DNA of 8,397 nt from Acidimicrobiales bacterium (GTDB lineage Bacteria > Actinomycetota > Acidimicrobiia > Acidimicrobiales > Aldehydirespiratoraceae). This document shows positions 1 to 6,715 of this stretch, piece after piece. The notes beneath the pieces were generated by a model. It was not told the origin of the DNA. It was given only the letters and a program-made list of their open reading frames with translations, and made no database searches. The stretch's first letter is position 1. Each line of letters opens with the position of its first letter. Position numbers and translations under genes: made by a program. The stretch lies in contig BQJV01000117.1 in assembly GCA_021604885.1 (NCBI GenBank), forward strand, positions 1 through 8,397. Direction: 5' to 3'.

Positions 1-385
1 GCGATGCTTTGGCGATCTCGACGAGTTCGGTGTCAGCCGACTCGGGGTCGATCTCGCGGCCGGCCTTGGTGAGCGAATGGGCGTGTTCGATGGTGATCCG
101 CCCCTCCGAAAGCGCCGCGGACGTGCGGGGCATGTCGGCCAACCCGTGCGCAGTCCGCGCGACCCGATGCGCAGACCTGCCGGACACGCGGCCGTGGGAG
201 CGCAGCACGCCGCGACCGTCGAGCCCGGAGTCGTCCAAGGCGTCGATCGCGCGGACGAGACGGGCTTCGTAGGCAGCGACCGCCCCTCGGAAACGACGCA
301 GTTCCTCCACCCGGTCGACCAGCTCGGCACGCGAAAGCCCGTCGAGGGCCTCCGTTGCCATCGCGGTGATCGCCGTGGTGAACAT
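1..385 (-). CDS. DUF222 / 13E12-family protein, N-terminal part (probable HNH endonuclease), cut by window edge
   Basis: Reading leftward from the ATG at 385-383, the frame stays open for 128 codons to position 2 and continues off the window. The translation starts MFTTAITAMATEALDGLS and holds DUF222 hallmarks: a helix around VEELRRFRGAVAAYEARLV (residues 27-45), a GLDGRGVLRSHGRVSGRSA segment (54-72) and GRITIEHAHSLTKA (95-108). In actinobacteria such proteins are usually 400-500 residues and often end in an HNH nuclease domain; that part lies outside the window, so nuclease activity is inferred. No Shine-Dalgarno precedes the ATG. A -10-like hexamer ends 7 nt upstream, so the mRNA is probably leaderless. 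A LexA-like palindrome sits just upstream, as reported for 13E12 genes of mycobacteria. An ATG at 393 is in another frame and was not used. Confidence 0.85.
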   Translation of the reverse strand, partial: MFTTAITAMATEALDGLSRAELVDRVEELRRFRGAVAAYEARLVRAIDALDDSGLDGRGVLRSHGRVSGRSAHRVARTAHGLADMPRTSAALSEGRITIEHAHSLTKAGREIDPESADTELVEIAKAS

Positions 386-391
386 ACGATC

Positions 392-420
392 ATGATAGCG
401 AACACACGTTCGCTTTGCAA
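392..420 (-). promoter_or_regulatory. Promoter of the DUF222 gene (-35 TTGCAA, -10 TATCAT)
   Basis: On the minus strand, TTGCAA (420-415) matches the -35 consensus at 4 of 6 positions and TATCAT (397-392) matches the -10 consensus at 5 of 6. The spacer (414-398) is exactly 17 bp. The ATG at 385 follows the -10 by 6 bases (391-386), about where transcription would start, which agrees with a leaderless transcript and the missing ribosome binding site. The sequence is seen directly; promoter activity is inferred. Confidence 0.6.
397..414 (-). promoter_or_regulatory. LexA-type SOS box (perfect 18-bp palindrome)
   Basis: AGCGAACACACGTTCGCT has perfect 7-bp arms around a 4-bp centre. It contains CGAAC-N4-GTTCG, the LexA box form of actinobacteria and Bacillus. 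It fills the spacer between the -35 and -10 elements, so bound repressor would exclude RNA polymerase. Several mycobacterial 13E12-family genes are known LexA targets, which fits this gene. Binding here is inferred; no lexA gene lies in the window. Confidence 0.75.
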
Positions 421-421
421 C

Positions 422-435
422 CCCCTGAACAGGGG
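422..435. terminator. Small G/C hairpin after lhgO, possible weak terminator
   Basis: CCCCT-GAAC-AGGGG forms a perfect 5-bp stem with a 4-nt loop, 15 nt past the lhgO stop codon. The T run that would make it an intrinsic terminator (TTTT, 436-439) follows it on the plus strand only. In the lhgO reading direction the stem is followed by GGTTGC. It may attenuate or protect the lhgO 3' end, or stop stray plus-strand transcripts. It ends immediately upstream of the -35 box of the DUF222 promoter. Confidence 0.35.
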
Positions 436-450
436 TTTTGTCAGAGCTTC

Positions 451-1662
451 TCAGATCTCCGAGACGACCCGTTCGTGGCGGTCGGCCACGGTCTCAGCGA
501 TGGCGAAACTCGCCGTAGCCGCGGGCGACGGCGCGTTCATCACATGGACGGCCCGAGGACTGTCGGCGAACGCGAAGTCGTCGAGCAGGGTGCCGTCGGG
601 AGCGATGGCCTGGGCCCGCACGCCAGAACCCGACGGCTCGAGATCCGCCTTCGTGAGGTCCGGACACAGCCGGCGCAAGGCCGTGAGGAACGCTCGCCGA
701 CTCAGCGAGCGGTGGATCTCGCCGACCTCCTTGCGCCAGTAGCGCCGGGCCAGGACCCACGTGCGCCGCGAGAACGCGATCTCCGCGGTGTCGCGCGCCG
801 AGACGTCACGCCAGCGGTAGCCCTCCCGCGCCAGCGCGGGCACGGCGTTGGGACCGGCGTGGATCGACCCGTCGATCATCCGGGTGAGGTGCACGCCGAG
901 GAACGGGAAGTCGGGGTCGGGGAGCGGGTAGACGAGATGGTTGACGAGGCCGCGGGCGTGGGGCGCGAGCTCGTAGTACTCGCCGCGGAACGGCATGACC
1001 CGCACGCCGCCGGTGTCGGCCCCGGCCGCGGTCGCGACCCGATCACAGTGCAGCCCGCCGCAGTTGACGATCGAACCGACCGAGAGACGGCCGCCGTCGG
1101 TCGTGACGGTCACGCCGTTCGAGTCGGCGACGGAGCCCCGCACGGTGGTGCCGAGTCGGATCTCCACCCCGGCGGCGGTGAGCTCCGCGACGAGTGCGTC
1201 GCACACGGCCGCGTAGTCGACGATGCCCGCGCTCGACACGAGCAGTGCGGCCACGCCCTCGATATGGGGCTCGCGCTCGCGCAACGCCGCCCGGTCGAGC
1301 CGCTCCGTGGCGACGTTGTTCTCCGCGGCCCGCACCTCGAGCGCGTCGAGACGTTCGACCTCGTCGGGAGTGACGGCCACGACGACCTTGCCGCACATGT
1401 CGTAGGTGATCCCGTGCTCGTCGAGGAAGGACAGGAGGTCGTCTCGCCCGGCGGCGACCATCGCGGCCTTGCCCGAATCGGGCCGATAGTAGATACCGGA
1501 GTGGATGACGCCGCTGTTGCGACCGGTCTGGTGATGTGCCGGCGTGGGCTCCTTGTCGAGCACGACGATGCGGCGCCGTGGATCCCGCGCGAGCAGTGCC
1601 CTCGCCGTCGTGAGTCCGAGGATGCCCGCGCCGACGATCGCGACGTCTGCCGACTGGGTCAC
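451..1662 (-). CDS. lhgO: L-2-hydroxyglutarate oxidase (FAD-dependent)
   Basis: This 403-residue protein oxidises L-2-hydroxyglutarate to 2-oxoglutarate, using FAD and passing electrons to oxygen or the respiratory chain. It belongs to the DAO-type flavoprotein superfamily. The N-terminus has the dinucleotide-binding motif GAGILG (residues 11-16). The family signature HQTGRNSGVIHSGIYY is at 44-59. Further family segments are PFRGEYYEL (224-232), DGSIHAGPNAV (264-274), SGSGVRAQ (344-351) and the C-terminal flavin segment HVMNAPSPAATAS (373-385). The length is normal and nothing is broken. The start is GTG at 1662-1660, overlapping the antiporter stop as GTGA, so translation is probably coupled; only a weak GAGA precedes it. 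It lacks a signal peptide and is probably a peripheral cytoplasmic enzyme. Pairing with an antiporter gene is unusual and does not point to a specific pathway. Confidence 0.93.
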   Translation of the reverse strand: MTQSADVAIVGAGILGLTTARALLARDPRRRIVVLDKEPTPAHHQTGRNSGVIHSGIYYRPDSGKAAMVAAGRDDLLSFLDEHGITYDMCGKVVVAVTPDEVERLDALEVRAAENNVATERLDRAALREREPHIEGVAALLVSSAGIVDYAAVCDALVAELTAAGVEIRLGTTVRGSVADSNGVTVTTDGGRLSVGSIVNCGGLHCDRVATAAGADTGGVRVMPFRGEYYELAPHARGLVNHLVYPLPDPDFPFLGVHLTRMIDGSIHAGPNAVPALAREGYRWRDVSARDTAEIAFSRRTWVLARRYWRKEVGEIHRSLSRRAFLTALRRLCPDLTKADLEPSGSGVRAQAIAPDGTLLDDFAFADSPRAVHVMNAPSPAATASFAIAETVADRHERVVSEI

Positions 1663-2921
1663 GGTGTCTCGCCGCGGCGGCGCTGTTCGGGCATGGGCAT
1701 GGATTCGGGCATCGCGTCATCCCGTCGGCCCGACCACCAACGTCCATAAGCCTCGGCGCCGATTCCCGCCGACATGCCATGGACGACGATGGAGAGCAGC
1801 ACCGTCCACGACATCACGACGAACACGAGGGAGAGGTCCGTGCCGTGCGCCTCCTCGAGCGCCACGATCCCGAACAGGATGGACGCGAGGCCTCGCGGCC
1901 CGAACCAGCCGAAGAACGCGACGGTCGGCACCTGGAGTCCGGCGCCGAGCAACGAGAGGCCGATCGCCACCGGTCGGACGAGCACGAGGCTGCCGACCGC
2001 GTAGAGCGCCACCCGCCAGTCGATCTGGTCGAGTGACGGCCCGACGATCAGCGCGCCGAAGACGATGAAGCTGAGCATCGCGAGCAGGTGCGCGACATCG
2101 TCGGTGAACTCCGCCACCGAGTTGCACTCCACGCGAGCGATCGCGCCGAAGGCGAGGCCGCCGACGAAGGTGGCGATGAAGCCGTTGCCGCCGACCTGGG
2201 TTGCGAGCGCGAAGGTCAGCGTCGCGAGCGCGAGCACGGCGAGCTGGCGGTAGATGCCCTCCATCCATCCGCGTCGGCTCGCGTCGCGGATGAGGACGGC
2301 GCCGATGCAGCCGACGACGACGCCGAGCGCCACGCCGTAGCCGATCTGCTCCGCTGCGAAACGGGCCCAGCTGCTCGCGGACGAGAACGCCTCGTCCTCG
2401 GCGGCGAGGGCGACGAAGACCGTCACGGCGGGGAGGGCGATGCCGTCGTTCAGTCCACTCTCGACGTTGAGTGACTGGCGCACGCGCACCGGAACGGACT
2501 GGCTGGTCACGACGGCCTCGCCCAGCGCCGCGTCCGTCGGCGCGAGGATCGCCGCGAGGAGGGCGGCGACGGCGATCGGGATGTCGAACAGTACGGCCGC
2601 GAGGCCGGTGCCGAGCGCGATCGCCAGGGGGAGTCCGAGCAGGAGCATCCGCGCCGGCAGGACGACATCCGCGCGGAGGCGAGCCGTGTCGATGCGGGTC
2701 GCGTCGGTGAACAGGAGAAGTCCGAGCGTCGCCTCGGCGAGCAGCTCGACGCCGGTCGAGTCCAACCGGAAGTCGAGCACGTCGAACCCCGCGCTCCCGA
2801 CGAGCAGCCCGAAACCAACGAAGAGCATCGGGCCGGTCAACAGCGAGTGCTCGACGCGGCGCGACACGAGCCCGTAGGCGATCACGAAGCCGGCGATGAT
2901 CGCGATGTCCGACGTGCTCAT
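1659..2921 (-). CDS. CPA1/NhaP-type cation:proton antiporter
   Basis: The protein is an integral membrane antiporter of 420 residues, exchanging Na+ or K+ for H+; the ion cannot be told from sequence. Hydrophobic segments occur throughout, beginning at IAIIAGFVIAYGLV (6-19). Family motifs are present: APTDAALG (127-134), ESGLNDGIALP (154-164) with the ion-binding Asn158-Asp159 pair of CPA1 transporters, and FGWFGPRGLAS (337-347) with the conserved Arg343. It ends in a short charged tail of about 30 residues, so it has no TrkA-type or cyclic-nucleotide regulatory domain. The start ATG at 2921 was chosen over a longer reading (3092) because GGGGGTGA lies 4 nt upstream and the first transmembrane helix follows directly; the extra 57 residues would be polar and would cover the divergent promoter region. 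It is first in an operon with lhgO. Confidence 0.9.
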   Translation of the reverse strand: MSTSDIAIIAGFVIAYGLVSRRVEHSLLTGPMLFVGFGLLVGSAGFDVLDFRLDSTGVELLAEATLGLLLFTDATRIDTARLRADVVLPARMLLLGLPLAIALGTGLAAVLFDIPIAVAALLAAILAPTDAALGEAVVTSQSVPVRVRQSLNVESGLNDGIALPAVTVFVALAAEDEAFSSASSWARFAAEQIGYGVALGVVVGCIGAVLIRDASRRGWMEGIYRQLAVLALATLTFALATQVGGNGFIATFVGGLAFGAIARVECNSVAEFTDDVAHLLAMLSFIVFGALIVGPSLDQIDWRVALYAVGSLVLVRPVAIGLSLLGAGLQVPTVAFFGWFGPRGLASILFGIVALEEAHGTDLSLVFVVMSWTVLLSIVVHGMSAGIGAEAYGRWWSGRRDDAMPESMPMPEQRRRGETP

Positions 2922-2925
2922 GCGC

Positions 2926-2933
2926 TCACCCCC
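2926..2933 (-). promoter_or_regulatory. Ribosome binding site that sets the antiporter start
   Basis: On the minus strand GGGGGTGA ends 4 nt before the ATG at 2921. It resembles the AGGAGGTGA anti-16S sequence and supports this start over the in-frame ATG 171 nt upstream. Confidence 0.65.
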
Positions 2934-3020
2934 AGCCTGTCGGGAACGAATCAGGCGCTCGGGTAGTTCCCTCTGCGCAGCGGTGCTCCGTGAGGCAGGG
3001 TATGACACCGAACCGGGCCG

Positions 3021-3026
3021 AGGAGG
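3021..3026 (+). promoter_or_regulatory. Strong Shine-Dalgarno AGGAGG that sets the Rieske-GltS start
   Basis: A perfect AGGAGG lies 5 nt before the ATG at 3032. It favours that codon over the upstream in-frame ATGs at 2990 and 3002, which would add 14 or 10 residues unrelated to a Rieske fold. Confidence 0.85.
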
Positions 3027-3031
3027 CGTCG

Positions 3032-4657
3032 ATGCAGCCAGTGAAGATCGCGACGTGGAGCGAGGTTCCTGATCGGGAGCCCGTCGGAGCACTCGTGGAC
3101 GGGGTGGACCTCGTCATCGTGCGCTTCGACGACAACCAGTCGGTGCTCTACGGCCGCTGCCTCCATCGCGGCGCGCTGATGGCGGACGGTCATGTCGACG
3201 GCGACGATCTGATCTGCGGCCTGCACGGCTGGGACTACGTGTTCCACACCGGCGTGTCGAGCTACGACAACGCCGAACGGCTCGCGAAGTTCTCGTCGTG
3301 GGTGGAGGACGGCGACCTACTCGTCGACGCCGAGGAGATCCGGGCCTGGACGAAGGAGCATCCCCAGCCCTTCGATCGCGAGGCCTACCAGGGCGCCTTC
3401 CAGGACCCGCACGGCGACCCGGCGGAGCCGCACGTCGGCCTGATCCGTCAACTGGCGAACGAGGGTCTCGAGTATCTCGGGCACCATGGCCCGGTCACCT
3501 CGATGGGTGTGTCCCGGGAGGAACTGCCGCAGTGGGACGACATCCAGTTCGTGACGGCCCAGCTCGCCCGCAAGCCCCAGCTCGACGACGTGTCGGTCGC
3601 GACGAACGTCGTGATCGGGCCGAACGCCGATTCGCCGCTGCACCTCGACATCCCGCTGTTCGTCAGCGACATGTCCTACGGCGCGCTCAGTGAGGAGGCG
3701 AAGGTCGCGCTGGCCAAGGGGGCGGACCTCGCCGGTACCGGCATCTGCTCGGGCGAGGGCGGCATGCTTCCCGAGGAACACGACGCCAACTCGCGCTACT
3801 TCTACGAGCTCGCGAGCGGGAAGTTCGGCTGGTCGCTCGACAAGGTCCGGCCGGAGAACGGCGGCGGCGTGCAGGCCTTCCACTTCAAGCTCGGACAGGG
3901 CGCGAAGACCGGCACCGGCGGCCACCTGCCGGGGATCAAGGTCCAGGGAAAGATCGCCGAAGTCCGCGGGCTGGAGCCGGGACAGGACGCGATCTCGCCG
4001 TCGACGTTCGAGGACCTCGACTGTGAGGACGACTACCGCCGACTCGCGGACGAGGTGCGCGCGGCATCCGGCGGGATCCCGATCGGCGTGAAGCTCTCGG
4101 CTCAGCACATCGAGGACGACATCGACGCGGCCCTGCGGGTGGGCGTCGACTACGTGATCCTCGACGGGCGGGGAGGCGGCACCGGCGCCGCGCCGGTCGT
4201 CTTCCGCGACCACATCTCCGTCCCCACGATCCCGGCCCTCGCCCGTGCGCGACGGCATCTCGACGCCCGCGGCAGGCAGGACATCACGCTCGTCATCACT
4301 GGGGGCCTGCGGACCCACACCGACTTCGCCAAGGCGCTCGCGCTCGGCGCCGACGCGGTGGCCGTGTCGAACGCGGCGATGCAGGCCATCGGCTGCATCG
4401 GCATGCGCGCGTGTTCGACCAACAACTGTCCGGTCGGGATCGCCACGCAGAAGCCGGAGCTGCGCGAGCGGCTGCCCGTCGACGAGGCCGCGGAGCGCCT
4501 CCACAAATTCTTCGCGGCGAGCACCGAGCTCATGGGTGTGTTGGCGCGGGCCTGCGGCCACACCCACCTTGATCAGTTCTGCCGCGACGATCTGACCACG
4601 TTCGACCGTGAGATGGCGCATCTCACGGGGATTGCCTATGGAGGCGTGTCGCTGTGA
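3032..4657 (+). CDS. Rieske [2Fe-2S] / glutamate synthase FMN-domain fusion protein
   Basis: This 541-residue soluble protein has two parts. Residues 1 to about 105 form a Rieske ferredoxin domain with the complete ligand set Cys43-x-His45 and Cys62-x2-His65, 16 residues between the pairs. There are no extra cysteines for a bc1-type disulfide, so it resembles a ferredoxin-type Rieske. Residues from about 135 to the end match the FMN-binding synthase domain of glutamate synthase: DMSYGALSEEAK (213-224), SGEGG (240-244), GQGAKTGTGGHLPG (288-301), RGGGTGAAP (380-388) and the 3Fe-4S motif Cys455-x5-Cys461-x4-Cys466 followed by PVGIATQ. The N-terminal glutaminase domain and the C-terminal GXGXG barrel of full GltB are absent. 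Short relatives include the archaeal-type synthase and methylglutamate synthase subunits, so the product may be glutamate or another amino acid. The Rieske domain probably delivers electrons to the Fe-S/FMN site. It is translationally coupled to the next gene. Domains are sure; the substrate is unknown. Confidence 0.9.
   Translation: MQPVKIATWSEVPDREPVGALVDGVDLVIVRFDDNQSVLYGRCLHRGALMADGHVDGDDLICGLHGWDYVFHTGVSSYDNAERLAKFSSWVEDGDLLVDAEEIRAWTKEHPQPFDREAYQGAFQDPHGDPAEPHVGLIRQLANEGLEYLGHHGPVTSMGVSREELPQWDDIQFVTAQLARKPQLDDVSVATNVVIGPNADSPLHLDIPLFVSDMSYGALSEEAKVALAKGADLAGTGICSGEGGMLPEEHDANSRYFYELASGKFGWSLDKVRPENGGGVQAFHFKLGQGAKTGTGGHLPGIKVQGKIAEVRGLEPGQDAISPSTFEDLDCEDDYRRLADEVRAASGGIPIGVKLSAQHIEDDIDAALRVGVDYVILDGRGGGTGAAPVVFRDHISVPTIPALARARRHLDARGRQDITLVITGGLRTHTDFAKALALGADAVAVSNAAMQAIGCIGMRACSTNNCPVGIATQKPELRERLPVDEAAERLHKFFAASTELMGVLARACGHTHLDQFCRDDLTTFDREMAHLTGIAYGGVSL
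4640..4644 (+). promoter_or_regulatory. Ribosome binding site for the Rieske-ThDP enzyme gene
   Basis: GGAGG lies inside the 3' end of the upstream coding region, 9 nt before the GTG at 4654. With the GTGA overlap it supports that start and coupled translation. Confidence 0.7.
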
Positions 4658-6654
4658 GTTCGGACGAGACCCCGTCCACGACCGAGCCTGCGCTCCCCGA
4701 CGAGGAGTTCGCCTGGCACAAGCTGATCGACGTCGACGATCTGCCGGAGGGGCGGGTCACCACCGTCACGATCGGCCACGAGTCGTTGTGCGTGTCGCAC
4801 ACGGCCGAAGGCGGGTTCGGCTGCATCGAGAACGCCTGCCCGCATCAGGGTGGCCCGCTGGGTGAGGGCTCGATCGAGAAGGGGTGGCTGCGGTGCCCGT
4901 GGCACGGCTACGACTTCTCGCCGAAGAACGGGGAACCACCGGGGGCGTTCAACGACGGACCGGCCGCGTTCCGCACGGAGACGCGCGACGACGGCGTCTA
5001 TGTCGCCCTGCCCACCGAGACGCCGCGCGCACGCAGCGTCTCCGACGTGATGGTCGAGACCATGGTCGCCTGGGGGGTGACCCACGTGTTCGGCATGGTC
5101 GGTCACTCGAACCTCGGGTTCGCCGATGCGATGCGCGTCGCCGAGACCCGCGGCGACCTGACGTACATCGGGATCCGTCACGAGGGAGCGGCGTCGTTCG
5201 CCGCGACGGCGTACGGGAAGCTGACGGGCAAGCTCGCCGGTTGCTTCGCGATCGCGGGCCCGGGCTCGACCAACCTGCTGACCGGGCTCTACGACGCGAA
5301 GACCGATCGAGCGCCGGTGCTCGCTCTCTGCGGCCAGGTGCCGAGCAGGGTCCGCGGGCGCGGTGCGTTCCAGGACACCGACCTCGCGGCGGCGTTCGCG
5401 GACGTGGCCCGCTACTCGGCCACGGTGCAGGCCGGCTCGGACCACGGCGAGATCATGTCGCTCGCGTGCAAGACGGCGCTGGTCGAGCGCGACGTCGCCC
5501 AGCTCGTGTTCCCTGACGAGGTGCAGGAACTGCCGGCCGCCGACCGTGCGCGGGTGGGTTCGCCCGAGGGCCGCACCGGCAGCCGCGAGATCGCACCGCC
5601 CGCCGGGCCGCTCGCCGATGCGGTCGCCGCGATCGACGAGGCCGAGCGGCCGGTGATCATCGTGGGGAACGGCGCGCGGGAGGGCATGGTCGACATCGTT
5701 GCGCTCGCCGAGAAGCTCGACGCGCCGGTCGTCACGACCTTCAAGGGAAAGGGGCTCATCTCCGATCATCACGCGCTCGCCGGCGGTGTGCTCGGTCGGT
5801 CGGGCACACCGGTCGCGAGCTGGTTCATGAACGAGAGCGACCTGCTCATCACGTTCGGCGTCTCGTTCGCCAACCACACGGGCGTCAGCGACTACAAGCC
5901 GATCGTGCAGGTGGACTTCGATCCGATGGCGCTCGGTCGGTTCCACGGCGTGACCCATGCCCTGCAGGGCCACGTCGGGGTGACGGCGCGTGCGTTCGGT
6001 CAGGCGTGCGCCGCCGCCGGTCGATCGACCGCGACGGAGGTCGCGGAGCGGTGGGCGATCTGGCGCGAGGAGAAGGCGAGTCGGCGAGCGGATGACAATG
6101 AGGAGGGCATCAACGCCGCGGCGCTCTTCGATGCGCTCAGCCGCCTCGTGCCCGCCGACGCGATCATGCCGGTCGACGTCGGCAACAACACGTACTCGTT
6201 CGGTCGCTACTTCGAGGTACGCGAACAGTCCGTGTTGATGTCCGGCTATCTCGGGTCGATCGGGTTCGCGCTGCCGGCGGCCATGGGTTCGTGGGCGGCG
6301 ACGCAGAGCCAGCCCGAGTTCGCCGGGCGTCCGGTCGTCTCCGTGTCCGGCGACGGGGGCCTCGGTCAGTACGCGATGGAGATGACGACCGCAGTGAAGT
6401 ACGGCATGGACATCACGCATGTCGTGATGAACAACAGCGAGCTCGGCAAGATCTCGAAGGAGCAGCGCGCGGCCGACTTCGACGTCTGGCAGACCTCCCT
6501 GCACAATCCGTCGTTCGCGGCCTTCGCCGAGCTGTGCGGCGCCAAGGGCATCCGGGTCACCTCACTCGATGAGCTCGACGCCGCACTCGCCGAGGCCCTC
6601 GCCCACGACGGCCCCGCCCTCGTCGAGGTCATCACCGACGCCCTCCTCATCTGA
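4654..6654 (+). CDS. Rieske [2Fe-2S] / thiamine-diphosphate enzyme fusion (pyruvate oxidase-like)
   Basis: This 666-residue protein starts with GTG, overlapping the previous stop as GTGA. Residues 18 to about 122 form a Rieske domain with Cys62-x-His64 and Cys81-x2-His84, 16 residues apart, again without disulfide cysteines. A complete ThDP enzyme follows. The pyrimidine domain (about 129-290) holds the cofactor-activating glutamate in RHE (Glu177), then AGPGSTNLLTGLYDAKTD (201-218) and FQDTDLAAAF (239-248), typical of pyruvate oxidase/PoxB-like enzymes. The central domain (about 318-450) contains RPVIIVGNGA. The pyrophosphate domain has GDGG (566-569), 24 residues, then NN (593-594), the standard Mg-ThDP motif. 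It lacks a signal peptide, and its C-terminus (EVITDALLI) shows no amphipathic membrane peptide like that of E. coli PoxB. The likely chemistry is cleavage or oxidative decarboxylation of a 2-oxoacid, with electrons leaving through the Rieske centre. The substrate and FAD content cannot be read from sequence; acetolactate synthase-type or other lyase chemistry is possible. Confidence 0.9.
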   Translation: MSSDETPSTTEPALPDEEFAWHKLIDVDDLPEGRVTTVTIGHESLCVSHTAEGGFGCIENACPHQGGPLGEGSIEKGWLRCPWHGYDFSPKNGEPPGAFNDGPAAFRTETRDDGVYVALPTETPRARSVSDVMVETMVAWGVTHVFGMVGHSNLGFADAMRVAETRGDLTYIGIRHEGAASFAATAYGKLTGKLAGCFAIAGPGSTNLLTGLYDAKTDRAPVLALCGQVPSRVRGRGAFQDTDLAAAFADVARYSATVQAGSDHGEIMSLACKTALVERDVAQLVFPDEVQELPAADRARVGSPEGRTGSREIAPPAGPLADAVAAIDEAERPVIIVGNGAREGMVDIVALAEKLDAPVVTTFKGKGLISDHHALAGGVLGRSGTPVASWFMNESDLLITFGVSFANHTGVSDYKPIVQVDFDPMALGRFHGVTHALQGHVGVTARAFGQACAAAGRSTATEVAERWAIWREEKASRRADDNEEGINAAALFDALSRLVPADAIMPVDVGNNTYSFGRYFEVREQSVLMSGYLGSIGFALPAAMGSWAATQSQPEFAGRPVVSVSGDGGLGQYAMEMTTAVKYGMDITHVVMNNSELGKISKEQRAADFDVWQTSLHNPSFAAFAELCGAKGIRVTSLDELDAALAEALAHDGPALVEVITDALLI

Positions 6655-6672
6655 TCCGCGCTCCCCTCCGGC

Positions 6673-6715
6673 GCAACATCTGGTGTCAGACACCATTTGT
6701 TGCACCAGATGTTGC
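6673..6715. repeat. Long inverted repeat with two alternative foldings
   Basis: GCAACATCTGGTG (6673-6685) and CACCAGATGTTGC (6703-6715) are perfect 13-bp inverted arms around 17 nt. The left arm can instead pair within 6673-6703: GCAACA with TGTTGC outside, two mismatches, then TGGTGTC with GACACCA around A6688. The two stems exclude each other. No T run follows on either strand, so this is not a textbook terminator, though it lies 18 bp after the ThDP-enzyme stop in a convergent region. Confidence 0.75.

Larger units (their letters stand above)
2922..3031. promoter_or_regulatory. Divergent intergenic region with a spaced inverted repeat
   Basis: These 110 bp separate the start of the minus-strand antiporter-lhgO operon from that of the plus-strand Rieske operon, so promoters for both should lie here. 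An inverted repeat, GGGAAC (2942-2947) and GTTCCC (2966-2971), has 6-bp arms 18 bp apart and could be a regulator site. On the plus strand TATGAC (3001-3006) is a possible -10 element, but no good -35 sits 17 bp upstream. I see no convincing minus-strand promoter. The region's role follows from gene layout; the elements are weak. Confidence 0.4.

Noticed and set aside
415..1749. A 444-codon plus-strand open frame opposite lhgO
   Set aside because: Its composition is that of an antisense shadow of lhgO, with no recognisable domain or ribosome binding site.
2922..3092. A 57-residue N-terminal extension of the antiporter
   Set aside because: It is polar, covers the divergent promoter region and the start of the opposite gene, and the internal ATG has a good ribosome binding site and leads straight into the first membrane helix.
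3317..6504. Very long minus-strand open frames (434 and 622 codons) opposite the Rieske genes
   Set aside because: They are antisense to genes with clear domains, their translations are Arg/Asp/His/Val-rich without any motif, and such open frames are expected from high third-position GC.
6673..6715. Rho-independent terminator for the Rieske operon
   Set aside because: The stem is good but no T-rich tract follows on either strand, so it is reported as a structured repeat instead.
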